64,000 bases of DNA from JBBWZH01 sp035544115 (GTDB lineage Bacteria; Actinomycetota; Actinomycetes; Mycobacteriales; CADCTP01): assembly GCA_963714145.1 (NCBI GenBank), contig OY970235.1, positions 6,076,001 through 6,140,000 of the forward strand. The letters are read 5' to 3'. Below the pieces are notes generated by a model. It searched no databases, was not told where the DNA came from, and saw nothing but the letters and a program-made list of their open reading frames with translations. The position numbers and the translations under genes were made by a program. Of the stretch, positions 24,163 to 31,835 are shown one piece after another. Within the stretch, counting starts at the first letter, position 1. Each line of letters begins with the position of its first letter.

Positions 24163-24753
24163 GTGCCCCGCGTCCCGCCCCGCAGCCAACCCGTGGTGAT
24201 CCTGCACGGCTGGCGCGGGTCCGAGCCGGACCACTGGCAGACCTGGCTGGCCGAGCGGCTCGCCGCCGGCGGCCACGAGGTCCGCTACCCGACGCTGCCC
24301 GCCCCGGATCTTCCCGTCCTGGCCGACTGGCTGACGGCCCTGGACGGCGTGCTGGACGGCCTCCCGCCGGACGGGTACGACGTGGTCTGCCACAGCCTGG
24401 GGGTGCTGCTGTGGCTGCACCGGGCGGCGCGCGGCCCGGTCACGCCGCGGCCGGCCCGGGTGCTGCTGGTCGCCCCGCCGTCGCCGCGGGCGCCGATCCC
24501 GGAACTGGCCGGCTTCCTCGCCGTGCCGCTGGACGTCGACGCGGTCCGCGCCGCCGCCGACGGCACGCTACTGGTCTGCGCGGACAACGACCAGTACTGC
24601 CCGGAGGGCGCCGCCAGCGCGTACGGCCGGCCGCTGAAGATCCCGGTCACCGTCGTCTCCGGCGCCGGTCACCTCAACGTCGACGCCGGCTACGGGCCCT
24701 GGCCCGCCGTCGAGCAGTGGTGCAACCGCCCCAACCTCGCCTTCCCGCTCTGA
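24163..24753 (+). CDS. RBBP9/YdeN-type alpha/beta serine hydrolase
   Basis: A 196-residue protein from a GTG ten bases after the regulator stop. It begins PVVILHGWRGSEPDHWQTWL and has the nucleophile Ser in VCHSLGVLLW. A candidate acid is in CADNDQYC, and the catalytic His is in GAGHLNVDAGYGPWP, a strong hallmark of the RBBP9/YdeN group. The substrate is unknown. It is probably cotranscribed with the two-component genes. Confidence 0.92.
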   Translation: MPRVPPRSQPVVILHGWRGSEPDHWQTWLAERLAAGGHEVRYPTLPAPDLPVLADWLTALDGVLDGLPPDGYDVVCHSLGVLLWLHRAARGPVTPRPARVLLVAPPSPRAPIPELAGFLAVPLDVDAVRAAADGTLLVCADNDQYCPEGAASAYGRPLKIPVTVVSGAGHLNVDAGYGPWPAVEQWCNRPNLAFPL

Positions 24754-24878
24754 GCCCGGCTTGCGGGCCGCTCGCAGCGGCCAGCGCCGGTGCGACGGCA
24801 CGGTGGCCCGAGCGGCCCGCGCGGGCGCACCTCGGCGCTGGCTGCCACCTGGCCACGCTCCGATCCGGGCGGCCGCCG

Positions 24879-25721
24879 CTACGAGCCGGTCGGCAACTCC
24901 CGGCGGCGCCGGGTCTCCACGGCCCTGGCAGCCAACTCGGCGTCCGCCGGATAGCCGACGTGCACGAGCGTCAGCCCGTGCGGCGGCGCCACGCTCACCG
25001 CGCTACTGCGCTCGGTCGCGGTCAGCAGCGCCGCCGGCCACTCCACCGGCCGCCGCCCCTCGCCCACCGCCAGCAGCGCCCCGACCAGGCTGCGCACCAT
25101 CGAGTGGCAGAACGCGTCCGCCTCCACCGTCGCGACCAGCACCCCGGCCGGGTCCCGGCCCCAGTCGAACCGGCGCAGCGCCCGGACCGTCGTGGCCCCC
25201 TCCCGGCGCCGGCAGAACGCCACGAAGTCGTGCTCGCCCAGCAGCCGCGCCGCCGCGTCCTGGACCGCCGCGCCGTCCAGCGGCCGCGGCCACCCCACCG
25301 TGTCGTGCCGCCGCAGCGGGTCCACGCCCCCCGGCCGGTCGCTGACCCGGTACACGTACCGCCGGAACAGCGCCGAGAACCGGGCGTCGAACCCGGCCGG
25401 CGCCGGCACCACCGACCACACCCGCACATCCGCCGGCAACACCCCGGCCAACCGCCGCACGATCGTCGCCCCGGTCGCCGCCCACGCCTCGCCCGGCACA
25501 TCCGCATGCGCCACCTGCCCGGCCGCATGCACCCCCGCGTCCGTCCGCCCCGCCACCGTCAACCCCACCGGCGCCCGCAACACGGTCGCCAGCCCACCCT
25601 CCACAGTGGACTGCACCGTCCGCCGCCCCGGCTGCGCCGCCCACCCCGAGAACCCCGCCCCGTCATAGCCAAGGTCCACCCGAAGTCGAACCAGCTCGGC
25701 ACCCATCGACGCCACGCTCAC
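24879..25721 (-). CDS. truA: tRNA pseudouridine synthase A
   Basis: A 280-residue enzyme that makes pseudouridine at positions 38-40 of tRNA. It carries VDLGYDGAGFSGWAAQPGRR and the catalytic Asp in TVAGRTDAGVHAAGQVAH. Further on are FSALFRRYVYRVSD and the late motif DAFCHSMVRSLVGALLAVG. Two in-frame starts (25721 and 25706) are possible. Position after the alpha operon (rplQ) is usual in bacteria, though here a terminator and a small gene separate them. Confidence 0.96.
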   Translation of the reverse strand: MSVASMGAELVRLRVDLGYDGAGFSGWAAQPGRRTVQSTVEGGLATVLRAPVGLTVAGRTDAGVHAAGQVAHADVPGEAWAATGATIVRRLAGVLPADVRVWSVVPAPAGFDARFSALFRRYVYRVSDRPGGVDPLRRHDTVGWPRPLDGAAVQDAAARLLGEHDFVAFCRRREGATTVRALRRFDWGRDPAGVLVATVEADAFCHSMVRSLVGALLAVGEGRRPVEWPAALLTATERSSAVSVAPPHGLTLVHVGYPADAELAARAVETRRRRELPTGS

Positions 25722-25735
25722 ACTGCCGAGTCCAT

Positions 25736-25978
25736 CTACGCCTCACGCGCCGGATACGTGGATCCGCTCCCGCCGCCAGGAGCGCTGGCAAGCAGTTCGG
25801 CGGCCTTCCAGCGGCCGGCCGCGACATCCCATTGCCATCCGCAACCGGTCTCCAGGTCGAGCAGGCGGTGCTTGGACGGCACCCGCGTTTCGACCGTCAT
25901 CATGACTGTCGCGCCAGCCAGCCGATGCCGTTCACGCTCGGCCTCGTAGCCGGCCCCAGCTGCCAGGTCGGTCGCCAC
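25736..25978 (-). CDS. Small hypothetical protein, 80 aa
   Basis: A GTG-started frame 14 bases upstream of truA and in the same direction. It includes KHRLLDLETGCGWQWDVAAGRWKAAELLAS, with an aromatic-rich centre that looks like a small beta domain. I do not recognise it. It is supported mainly by its position, the absence of a competing frame, and a protein-like composition. Confidence 0.45.
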   Translation of the reverse strand: MATDLAAGAGYEAERERHRLAGATVMMTVETRVPSKHRLLDLETGCGWQWDVAAGRWKAAELLASAPGGGSGSTYPAREA

Positions 25979-26025
25979 CCGGCCAGCCTAGTTCGCGTGT
26001 TCGTCCACCTCGGCCCGGACACGGG

Positions 26026-26061
26026 CGAGCCCGCCGGCCCCAAGTGGGGCGGGCGGGCTCG
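26026..26061 (-). terminator. Terminator of the alpha (rpoA-rplQ) operon
   Basis: A 16-bp stem with a single G-G mismatch and an AAGT tetraloop (inner arms GCCCC and GGGGC, outer arms CGAGCCCGCC and GCGGGCTCG) starts 15 bases beyond the rplQ stop. It is very stable and has no T tract. Confidence 0.75.
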
Positions 26062-26075
26062 GCCGGTGCGGGAGG

Positions 26076-26705
26076 TCAGGACTTGGTGTCGTCCTTGGGG
26101 TCGGCCTCGGCGTCGTCGTCGCCTTCGGCCTGGGACTCGTCGGTCGCGGCAGCGGTCTGGTCGGAGGTGACGTCCTCGACCGGCTGCTCGCCGGCCTCGT
26201 CCGCGACCTCGTCGGTGTCCACTGTGGACGCCCCGGTGCCGGCGGCCTCAGCGGCAGCGGCTGCGGTCGCCCGGCGGCGGGACAGCGGTCGGGTGAAACG
26301 GGTGCCACGGGCGCGCTCGGCCTCGCCGACCGCCTGCTGGGCCACGGTCTGGCCCTCGACCAGCTCGATCACGGCCATCGGGGCGTTGTCGCCCTTGCGC
26401 GGGCCGACCTTGACGATCCGGGTGTAGCCGCCCGGACGCTCGGCAAACCGCGGGCCGATGTCGGCGAACAGCGTGTGCACCACGTCCTTGTCCCGGATCA
26501 CCGCGAGCACCTGACGCCGCGCGTGCAGGTCGCCCCGCTTGGCGAAGGTGATCAGCCGCTCCGCCAGCGGGCGCAGCCGCTTCGCCTTGGCCTCGGTGGT
26601 GGTGATGCGCGAGTGCTCGAACAGCGAGGTCGCCAGATTCGCGAGCATGAGCCGCTCGTGCGCCGGGCCGCTGCCGAGGCGCGGGCCCTTGGTGGGCGTG
26701 GGCAT
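26076..26705 (-). CDS. rplQ: 50S ribosomal protein L17 with acidic C-terminal extension
   Basis: 209 residues. The first 120 are a normal L17 (MPTPTKGPRLGSGPAHERLMLANLATSLFEH, then GGYTRIVKVGPRKGDNAPMAVIELV). The remaining 80 or so are Ala/Glu/Asp/Thr-rich and probably disordered (EAAGTGASTVDTDEVADEAGE). Such tails are frequent in actinobacteria. The ATG has GAGGAG upstream. It is the last gene of the operon, before a strong terminator. Confidence 0.97.
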   Translation of the reverse strand: MPTPTKGPRLGSGPAHERLMLANLATSLFEHSRITTTEAKAKRLRPLAERLITFAKRGDLHARRQVLAVIRDKDVVHTLFADIGPRFAERPGGYTRIVKVGPRKGDNAPMAVIELVEGQTVAQQAVGEAERARGTRFTRPLSRRRATAAAAAEAAGTGASTVDTDEVADEAGEQPVEDVTSDQTAAATDESQAEGDDDAEADPKDDTKS

Positions 26706-26743
26706 ATCGATTACTCCTCGGTGGATCCGGGATCCGGGATGGC

Positions 26744-27775
26744 TTAGAGCTGCTCGGTCTCGGCGTAGTCGCTGTCGCCGCCGCCGTCGTACTCGTCGGT
26801 GCCGTACGTGTCGACCACGTTCGCCGGGTCGAACCCGGGCGGGCTGTCCTTCAGGGCCAGGCCCATCCCGGCCAGCTTCATCTTGACCTCGTCGATCGAC
26901 TTGGCGCCGAAGTTGCGGATGTCGAGCAGGTCCGCCTCGCTGCGCGAGACCAGCTCGCCGACCGTGTGGATGCCCTCCCGCTTGAGGCAGTTGTACGAGC
27001 GGACGGTCAGCTCCATCTCCTCGATCGGCATCGAGAAGTTGGCGATGTCCTGCTGCTCCTGCGGGGACGGGCCGACCTCGATGCCCTCGGCGTCCACGTT
27101 CAGCTCGCGGGCCAGGCCGAACAGCTCGACCAGCGTCTTGCCGGCGGACGCCATCGCGTCCCGCGGCAGGATGGACTGCTTGCTCTCCACGTCCACGATC
27201 AGCCGGTCGAAGTCGGTGCGCTGCTCGACGCGGGTGGCCTCGACCCGGTAGGTGACCTTGAGCACCGGCGAGTAGATCGAGTCCACCGGGATGCGGCCGA
27301 TCTCCTGGCCGGGCTGCTTGTTCTGGGTGGCCGGGACGTAGCCGCGGCCGCGCTCCACGACCAGCTCGATCTCCAGCCGGCCCTTCTTGTTGATCGTGGC
27401 CAGGTGCAGGTCCGGGTTGTGGATCATCACGCCGGACGGCGGCGCGATGTCGGCCGCGGTGACCTCACCGGGGCCCTGCTTGCGCAGGTACATGGTCACC
27501 GGCTCATCGCTCTCGGAGCTGACCACCAGCTCCTTGAGGTTCAGGATGAGGTCGGTGACGTCCTCCTTGACGCCCGGCACGGTGGTGAACTCGTGCAGCA
27601 CGCCGTCGATCCGGATGCTGGTGACCGCCGCGCCCGGGATGGACGACAGCAGCGTGCGGCGCAGCGAGTTGCCGAGCGTGTAGCCGAAGCCCGGCTCCAG
27701 CGGCTCGATGATGAACCGGGAGCGGAACTCGCCGATCGACTCCTCGACGAGGGTCGGGCGCTGGGTGATGAGCAC
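26744..27775 (-). CDS. rpoA: RNA polymerase alpha subunit
   Basis: 343 residues from a GTG with GGAGG eight bases upstream (VLITQRPTLVEESIGEFRS). The N-terminal assembly domain includes EPGFGYTLGNSLRRTLLSSIPGAAV. The C-terminal promoter- and activator-binding domain has LTVRSYNCLKREGIHTVGEL and IRNFGAKSIDEVKMKLAGMGL. A short acidic tail ends the protein. It follows rpsD after 128 bases that hold several hairpins. Confidence 0.98.
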   Translation of the reverse strand: MLITQRPTLVEESIGEFRSRFIIEPLEPGFGYTLGNSLRRTLLSSIPGAAVTSIRIDGVLHEFTTVPGVKEDVTDLILNLKELVVSSESDEPVTMYLRKQGPGEVTAADIAPPSGVMIHNPDLHLATINKKGRLEIELVVERGRGYVPATQNKQPGQEIGRIPVDSIYSPVLKVTYRVEATRVEQRTDFDRLIVDVESKQSILPRDAMASAGKTLVELFGLARELNVDAEGIEVGPSPQEQQDIANFSMPIEEMELTVRSYNCLKREGIHTVGELVSRSEADLLDIRNFGAKSIDEVKMKLAGMGLALKDSPPGFDPANVVDTYGTDEYDGGGDSDYAETEQL

Positions 27776-27832
27776 TTCTTTACCTCCGGGGTCCCGGGCG
27801 CCCGCCATATGACGCCGCGAGGGGTGTTGCGA

Positions 27833-27890
27833 CCCGGGCCGGCATCTGGCCGGCCCGGGCTTGGGCCCCGCCCGGGGCCAAGCCCCGGGC
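27833..27890 (-). promoter_or_regulatory. Overlapping hairpins between rpsD and rpoA
   Basis: Three stems can form here. One is an 11-bp perfect stem 27833-27843/27849-27859 with loop ATCTG. The second, bulged, uses 27859-27870 and 27873-27883. The third, of 8 bp, uses 27870-27877 and 27883-27890. The third and second cannot coexist, an arrangement like an attenuator or processing site controlling how much rpoA is made relative to the ribosomal genes. This is inference. Confidence 0.55.
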
Positions 27891-27903
27891 GGGTTCGAGC
27901 CGG

Positions 27904-28530
27904 CTACTTCGAGTAGAGCTCGACGATCAACTGCTCCTGCACCGGCGTGTCGATGACCTGCCGGACCGGCAGCGAGTGCACGAGGATGCGCATCCGGTTG
28001 GCGATGACCTCCAGCCAGGCCGGCACCGGGCGGGACCCGGCCTCGGCCCGGGCCACCACGAACGGCGTCAGCTCCCGGGACTTCTCCCGCACCTCGATGA
28101 TGTCGTTCTCGGACACCCGGTACGACGGGATGTCGACCTTGTGCCCGTTCACCACCAGGTGGCCGTGCCGGACCAGCTGGCGCGCGGCGTCCCGGGACTT
28201 CGCGAAGCCAGCCCGGTACACCACGTTGTCCAGCCGGCTCTCCAGGATCTGCAGCAGCACCTCGCCGGTCTTGCCGGTCTTGCGGTTCGCCTCGCTGTAG
28301 TAGCCGCCGAACTGCTTCTCCAGCACGCCGTAGATGCGCTTGGCCTTCTGCTTCTCGCGCAACTGCAGCAGGTACTCGCTGTCCTTGCTGCGGCCGCGGC
28401 CATGCTCACCCGGCGGGTACGGCCGGATCTCGATCGGGCACTTCGGGCTCTCGCACTTGCTGCCCTTGAGGAACAGCTTCATCTTCTCCCGCCGGCAGCG
28501 GCGGCAGTCAGCACCGGTGTATCGGGCCAT
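27904..28530 (-). CDS. rpsD: 30S ribosomal protein S4, zinc-binding form
   Basis: 208 residues with four cysteines at 9, 12, 26 and 31 (CRRC and CESPKC), the zinc-containing C+ type. The S4 RNA-binding domain includes SRLDNVVYRAGFAKSRDAARQLVRHGH. S4 nucleates assembly of the 30S body and in some bacteria represses the alpha operon. Its position directly before rpoA is standard. Confidence 0.98.
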   Translation of the reverse strand: MARYTGADCRRCRREKMKLFLKGSKCESPKCPIEIRPYPPGEHGRGRSKDSEYLLQLREKQKAKRIYGVLEKQFGGYYSEANRKTGKTGEVLLQILESRLDNVVYRAGFAKSRDAARQLVRHGHLVVNGHKVDIPSYRVSENDIIEVREKSRELTPFVVARAEAGSRPVPAWLEVIANRMRILVHSLPVRQVIDTPVQEQLIVELYSK

Positions 28531-28554
28531 GTCTGCGTGTATCTCCTCGTCGTC

Positions 28555-28965
28555 TCAGACCCGGCGGCGCTTCGGCGGCCGGCAGCCGTTGTGCGGCTGC
28601 GGGGTTACGTCCTGGATGGAACCGACCTCGAGCCCGGTCGCCTGCAGCGAGCGGATCGCGGTCTCCCGGCCGGCGCCCGGCCCCTTGACGAACACGTCCA
28701 CCTTGCGCATGCCGTGCTCCTGCGCCTTGCGGGCCGCGTTCTCGGCCGCCATCTGCGCGGCGAACGGGGTCGACTTACGCGACCCCTTGAAGCCGACGTG
28801 GCCCGCGGACGCCCAGGAGATGACGTTCCCGACCGGGTCGGTGATCGAGACGATCGTGTTGTTGAAGGTGCTCTTGATATGTGCGTGCCCGTGGGCGATG
28901 TTCTTCTTTTCCTTGCGCCGGACCTTCTTGACAGCAGCGGCGCCGGTTCGGGTCTTCGGGGGCAT
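28555..28965 (-). CDS. rpsK: 30S ribosomal protein S11
   Basis: 136 residues with a basic start (MPPKTRTGAAAVKKVRRKEKKN), then HAHIKSTFNNTIVSITDPVGNVI, and ending PHNGCRPPKRRRV. It forms part of the 30S platform. It lies 13 bases after rpsM. Confidence 0.98.
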   Translation of the reverse strand: MPPKTRTGAAAVKKVRRKEKKNIAHGHAHIKSTFNNTIVSITDPVGNVISWASAGHVGFKGSRKSTPFAAQMAAENAARKAQEHGMRKVDVFVKGPGAGRETAIRSLQATGLEVGSIQDVTPQPHNGCRPPKRRRV

Positions 28966-28978
28966 GGCTCAGCGGCTC

Positions 28979-29359
28979 CTACTTCTTCCCGGCCTTCTTC
29001 TTGCCGGCGATGGTCTTCTTCGGGCCCTTGCGGGTGCGCGCGTTGGTCTTGGTGCGCTGGCCATGCACCGGCAGGCCGCGGCGGTGCCGAAGCCCCTGGT
29101 AGCAACCGATCTCGATCTTGCGGCGGATGTCCTGCGCCACCTCGCGGCGCAGGTCACCCTCGACCTTGTAGTTGGCGTCGATCCACTCGCGCAGCCGGAC
29201 GATGTCGTCGTCGACGAGGTCGCGGGCGCGCAGGTCCGGGCTGATGCCGGTCTGCTTGAGCGTCTCGTGGGCCCGGGTGCGGCCGATGCCGTAGATGTAG
29301 GTAAGCGCCACCTCCAGCCGCTTTTCGCGGGGGAGGTCGACGCCGGCGAGGCGTGCCAT
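28979..29359 (-). CDS. rpsM: 30S ribosomal protein S13
   Basis: 126 residues from ATG 29359 (MARLAGVDLPREKRLEVALTYIYG) with AAGGAG upstream; the longer frame to 29416 lacks family similarity. It contains RDLVDDDIVRLREWID and the basic tail GQRTKTNARTRKGPKKT that touches the P-site tRNA in the 30S head. Confidence 0.98.
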   Translation of the reverse strand: MARLAGVDLPREKRLEVALTYIYGIGRTRAHETLKQTGISPDLRARDLVDDDIVRLREWIDANYKVEGDLRREVAQDIRRKIEIGCYQGLRHRRGLPVHGQRTKTNARTRKGPKKTIAGKKKAGKK

Positions 29360-29422
29360 GCGGGCGTGCTCCTTCGGTTCGCGGAGGTCTGCCACGGCCC
29401 GCCCCCGAGCGCCCACCCGGGG

Positions 29423-29470
29423 CCCCGGCCTCCGACCGGGGGTGGTACCCGCACGGGATGCGTGCGGGTA
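29423..29470 (-). promoter_or_regulatory. Two stem-loops between rpmJ and rpsM
   Basis: TACCCGCAC (29446-29454 region, closing at 29462-29470 with GTGCGGGTA) forms a perfect 9-bp stem with a 7-base loop. A second 6-bp stem CCCCGG-CCTCCGA-CCGGGG lies just downstream. They sit in the 130-base gap between the two cistrons. Confidence 0.55.
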
Positions 29471-29489
29471 GGGCCGCGATGTGCCGTAC

Positions 29490-29603
29490 CTAGCCCTGAC
29501 GCTGCTTGTGGCGCAGGTTCTCGCAGATGACCATCACCCGACCGTGCCGGCGGATCACCTTGCACTTGTCACAGATCGGCTTGACGCTCGGCTTGACCTT
29601 CAC
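29490..29603 (-). CDS. rpmJ: 50S ribosomal protein L36
   Basis: A 37-residue protein from a GTG (VKVKPSVKPICDKCKVIRRH, ending NLRHKQRQG). It has the zinc ligands C11, C14 and C27 and the late His32 of the zinc-binding form. It is too short for most gene callers but is unmistakable and in its usual place between infA and rpsM. AAGGAG lies 11 bases upstream. Confidence 0.96.
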   Translation of the reverse strand: MKVKPSVKPICDKCKVIRRHGRVMVICENLRHKQRQG

Positions 29604-29656
29604 GGCTGACCAGACTCCTTACAAGGCATTGCCAGCCGTGCGGCCAGCAGGCCAGC

Positions 29657-29675
29657 TGCCGCGCGGAACGCGGCA
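29657..29675 (-). promoter_or_regulatory. Stem-loop between infA and rpmJ
   Basis: TGCCGCG-CGGAA-CGCGGCA is a perfect 7-bp stem with a 5-base loop in the 96-base gap between the two cistrons. It may mark RNA processing or modulate readthrough. Inference. Confidence 0.45.
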
Positions 29676-29699
29676 CTGTCTTTTGATGCGGCGGCGGAT

Positions 29700-29921
29700 C
29701 TACTTGTAGCGGTAGACGATGCGGCCGCGGCTGAGGTCATACGGCGAGAGCTCAACCACCACACGATCCTCGGGCAGGATCCTGATGTAGTGCTGTCGCA
29801 TCTTGCCGCTGATGTGCGCCAGAACCCGGTGCCCGTTGGAGAGCTCGACCCGGAACATGGCGTTCGGGAGCGGCTCGACGACCCGGCCCTCGACCTCGAT
29901 GGCCCCGTCCTTCTTTGGCAT
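29700..29921 (-). CDS. infA: Translation initiation factor IF-1
   Basis: 73 residues, a single OB-fold S1-like domain (MPKKDGAIEVEGRVVEPLPN, LSNGHRVLAHISGKMRQHYI and YDLSRGRIVYRYK). It binds the 30S A site during initiation. The ATG at 29921 has GGAGG only two bases away, an unusually tight spacing, yet family length fixes this start. Confidence 0.98.
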   Translation of the reverse strand: MPKKDGAIEVEGRVVEPLPNAMFRVELSNGHRVLAHISGKMRQHYIRILPEDRVVVELSPYDLSRGRIVYRYK

Positions 29922-30029
29922 GTCCTCCGCTATCCGTAGATCTAGAACTACTGGGAGCGCCGAACCTGAGAGCGCCATCACAAGTGCGGCCAAAGCACAA
30001 TGAGATGGCGGCGCCAGCGCCAGCACCAC

Positions 30030-30058
30030 AGTGTACGGACGAGTAGCCCAGTTTACAA
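30030..30058 (-). promoter_or_regulatory. infA operon promoter
   Basis: On the minus strand TTGTAA (30058-30053) and TACACT (30035-30030) stand 17 bases apart. This gives a leader of about 100 nt for infA-rpmJ-rpsM-rpsK-rpsD-rpoA-rplQ. The -10 hexamer is identical to that of rpoB. Confidence 0.72.
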
Positions 30059-30113
30059 AACCGCCCGGCCACCGCGACCAAGCCTCGGCTCACAACCTAC
30101 CCAACCGCCACCC

Positions 30114-30180
30114 ACCGCACCGCGGGGTCCGCGGGGGCTCGGCCCCCGCGGCCAGCATGACGGGCGAAGCCCCGGCGAGC
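30114..30180. repeat. Dispersed palindromic repeat, copy 3
   Basis: ACCGCACCGCGGGGT is followed by a perfect 10-bp hairpin CCGCGGGGGC-TCG-GCCCCCGCGG (30129-30151) and CCAGCATGACGGGCG. It is the best-formed copy. It lies 27-93 bases beyond the map stop and probably also ends the spc transcript. Confidence 0.7.
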
Positions 30181-30206
30181 GCTCTCCGCGAGCACACCTC
30201 TCCCGC

Positions 30207-31013
30207 TTACGCCCGTGCCGCGACCTTGATGCCGTACTCGGCCAGCTTGGCCGCGCCGCCGTCCTCGGCGGTCAGCACCCAGGGGCCGTCCTCGGTGATG
30301 GCCACGGTGTGCTCGAAGTGCGCGGCGTACGAGCCGTCCACCGTGACGACGGTCCAGCCGTCGTCCATCTCGCGGGTGCCCGGTTCGCCGAGGGTGACCA
30401 TGGGCTCGATGGCCAGCGCCAGCCCGGGCACCAGCTTCGGGCCGCGGCCGGGGCGGCCGTAGTTGAGCACGTGCGGCTCCTGGTGCATCTCGGTGCCGAT
30501 GCCGTGGCCGCCGTAGTGGTCGACGATGCCGTACGAGCCGGCGGCGCGGACCGACCGCTCCACCGCGGCGCTGATGTCGGTGAGCCGGCCACCGGCGAGC
30601 GCGGCCGAGAAGCCGGCCCACATCGACGCCTCGGTAACCCGCATCAGCTCGGTCAGGTCCGGCCGCACCTCACCGACCGGGACGGTGATCGCCGAGTCGC
30701 CGTGCCAGCCGTCCACGATCGCGCCGCAGTCGATGGAGATGATGTCGCCGTCGCGCAGCTTGCGCCGCCTGGACGGGATGCCGTGCACCACCTCGGCGTT
30801 GATCGAGGCGCAGATGGTGGCCGGGAAGCCGCGGTAGCCCTTGAACGAGGGCACCGCTCCATCGCCGCGGATCGACTGCTCGGCGATCGCGTCCAGGTCG
30901 CCGGTGCTGACGCCGGCGGCGACCGCGTCCCGCATCCGGGCAAGCGCCCGCGCTACCACCAGGCCAGCCTCACGCATCAGCGCGATCTCATCCACCGTCT
31001 TGATCTGGATCAT
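30207..31013 (-). CDS. map: Methionine aminopeptidase, type I
   Basis: 268 residues from ATG 31013 (MIQIKTVDEIALMREAGLVV), preceded by GGAG; the frame runs on to 31154 without similarity. It removes the initiator Met from new proteins. Metal ligands are visible as the two Asp in DCGAIVDGWHGDSA, His in GGHGIGTEMHQEPH, Glu in LAIEPMVT and Glu in AHFEHTVAI. It follows adk, as in most actinobacteria. Confidence 0.97.
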   Translation of the reverse strand: MIQIKTVDEIALMREAGLVVARALARMRDAVAAGVSTGDLDAIAEQSIRGDGAVPSFKGYRGFPATICASINAEVVHGIPSRRRKLRDGDIISIDCGAIVDGWHGDSAITVPVGEVRPDLTELMRVTEASMWAGFSAALAGGRLTDISAAVERSVRAAGSYGIVDHYGGHGIGTEMHQEPHVLNYGRPGRGPKLVPGLALAIEPMVTLGEPGTREMDDGWTVVTVDGSYAAHFEHTVAITEDGPWVLTAEDGGAAKLAEYGIKVAARA

Positions 31014-31184
31014 CCGGCTCCGCCTTCTCGACCACCGCACTCGTGCCACCTGCCCCCGAACCGCCGTCACCCCGACCCTATGTCCTACCGGGCCGGCCGC
31101 CATCCCACGACCGGAGGCCCTTACCGCTTTGCCAGTCTGACACGGCCAGGTCATGCGTCGACCGGCCAGGACCCCGCGGCGAAA

Positions 31185-31835
31185 CTAGGCGTACGGGCGC
31201 AATGCCGCGATCGCCCGCTCGGTCACGTCGTCCACCGGACCGGTGGCGTCGATGCCGACCAGAATGCCCTTCTCGGCGTAGAAAGCGACCAGCGGCGCGG
31301 TCTGTTCCGCGTACACCTCAAGCCGGTGCCGAACGGTGTCGGGCTTGTCGTCGTCGCGTTGGAACAGCTCGCCGGCGCAGTGGTCGCAGATGCCTTCCCG
31401 GGTGGGCGGGTCGAAGTCGATGTGCCAGATGTGACCGCAGCTGCGGCAGGTGCGCCGACCGGACAGCCGCCGGATCACCTCTTCGTCGTCGACCACCAGC
31501 TCCAGCACCACGTTCAGGTCGATGGTCAACTCGGCGAGCAGGTAGTCCAGCGTCTCGGCCTGCGGGACGTTGCGCGGGAAGCCGTCCAGCAGGAAGCCGT
31601 CCGCCGCGTCGTCCTCGCTCAGCCGGTCGGCCACCATCGCGTTGGTGACCTCGTCCGGCACCAGGTCGCCGGCATCCATGAACTTCTTCGCCGCGATGCC
31701 CAGCTCGGTGCCCTGGCTGACGTTGGCCCGGAAGATGTCCCCGGTAGAGATCTTCGGGATCGCGAACTGGGCCGCGATGAACTGCGCCTGGGTGCCCTTG
31801 CCCGCCCCCGGCGGCCCGACGAGGACAAGGCGCAC
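31185..31835 (-). CDS. adk: Adenylate kinase, zinc LID form
   Basis: 216 residues from a GTG that shares one base with the secY stop (TAGTG). The P-loop is VGPPGAGKGTQAQF, and the AMP site has ISTGDIFRAN and DGFPRN. The long LID contains four cysteines (TCRSCGHIWH and ICDHCAG), which usually bind zinc. It balances ATP, ADP and AMP. Confidence 0.98.
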   Translation of the reverse strand: MRLVLVGPPGAGKGTQAQFIAAQFAIPKISTGDIFRANVSQGTELGIAAKKFMDAGDLVPDEVTNAMVADRLSEDDAADGFLLDGFPRNVPQAETLDYLLAELTIDLNVVLELVVDDEEVIRRLSGRRTCRSCGHIWHIDFDPPTREGICDHCAGELFQRDDDKPDTVRHRLEVYAEQTAPLVAFYAEKGILVGIDATGPVDDVTERAIAALRPYA

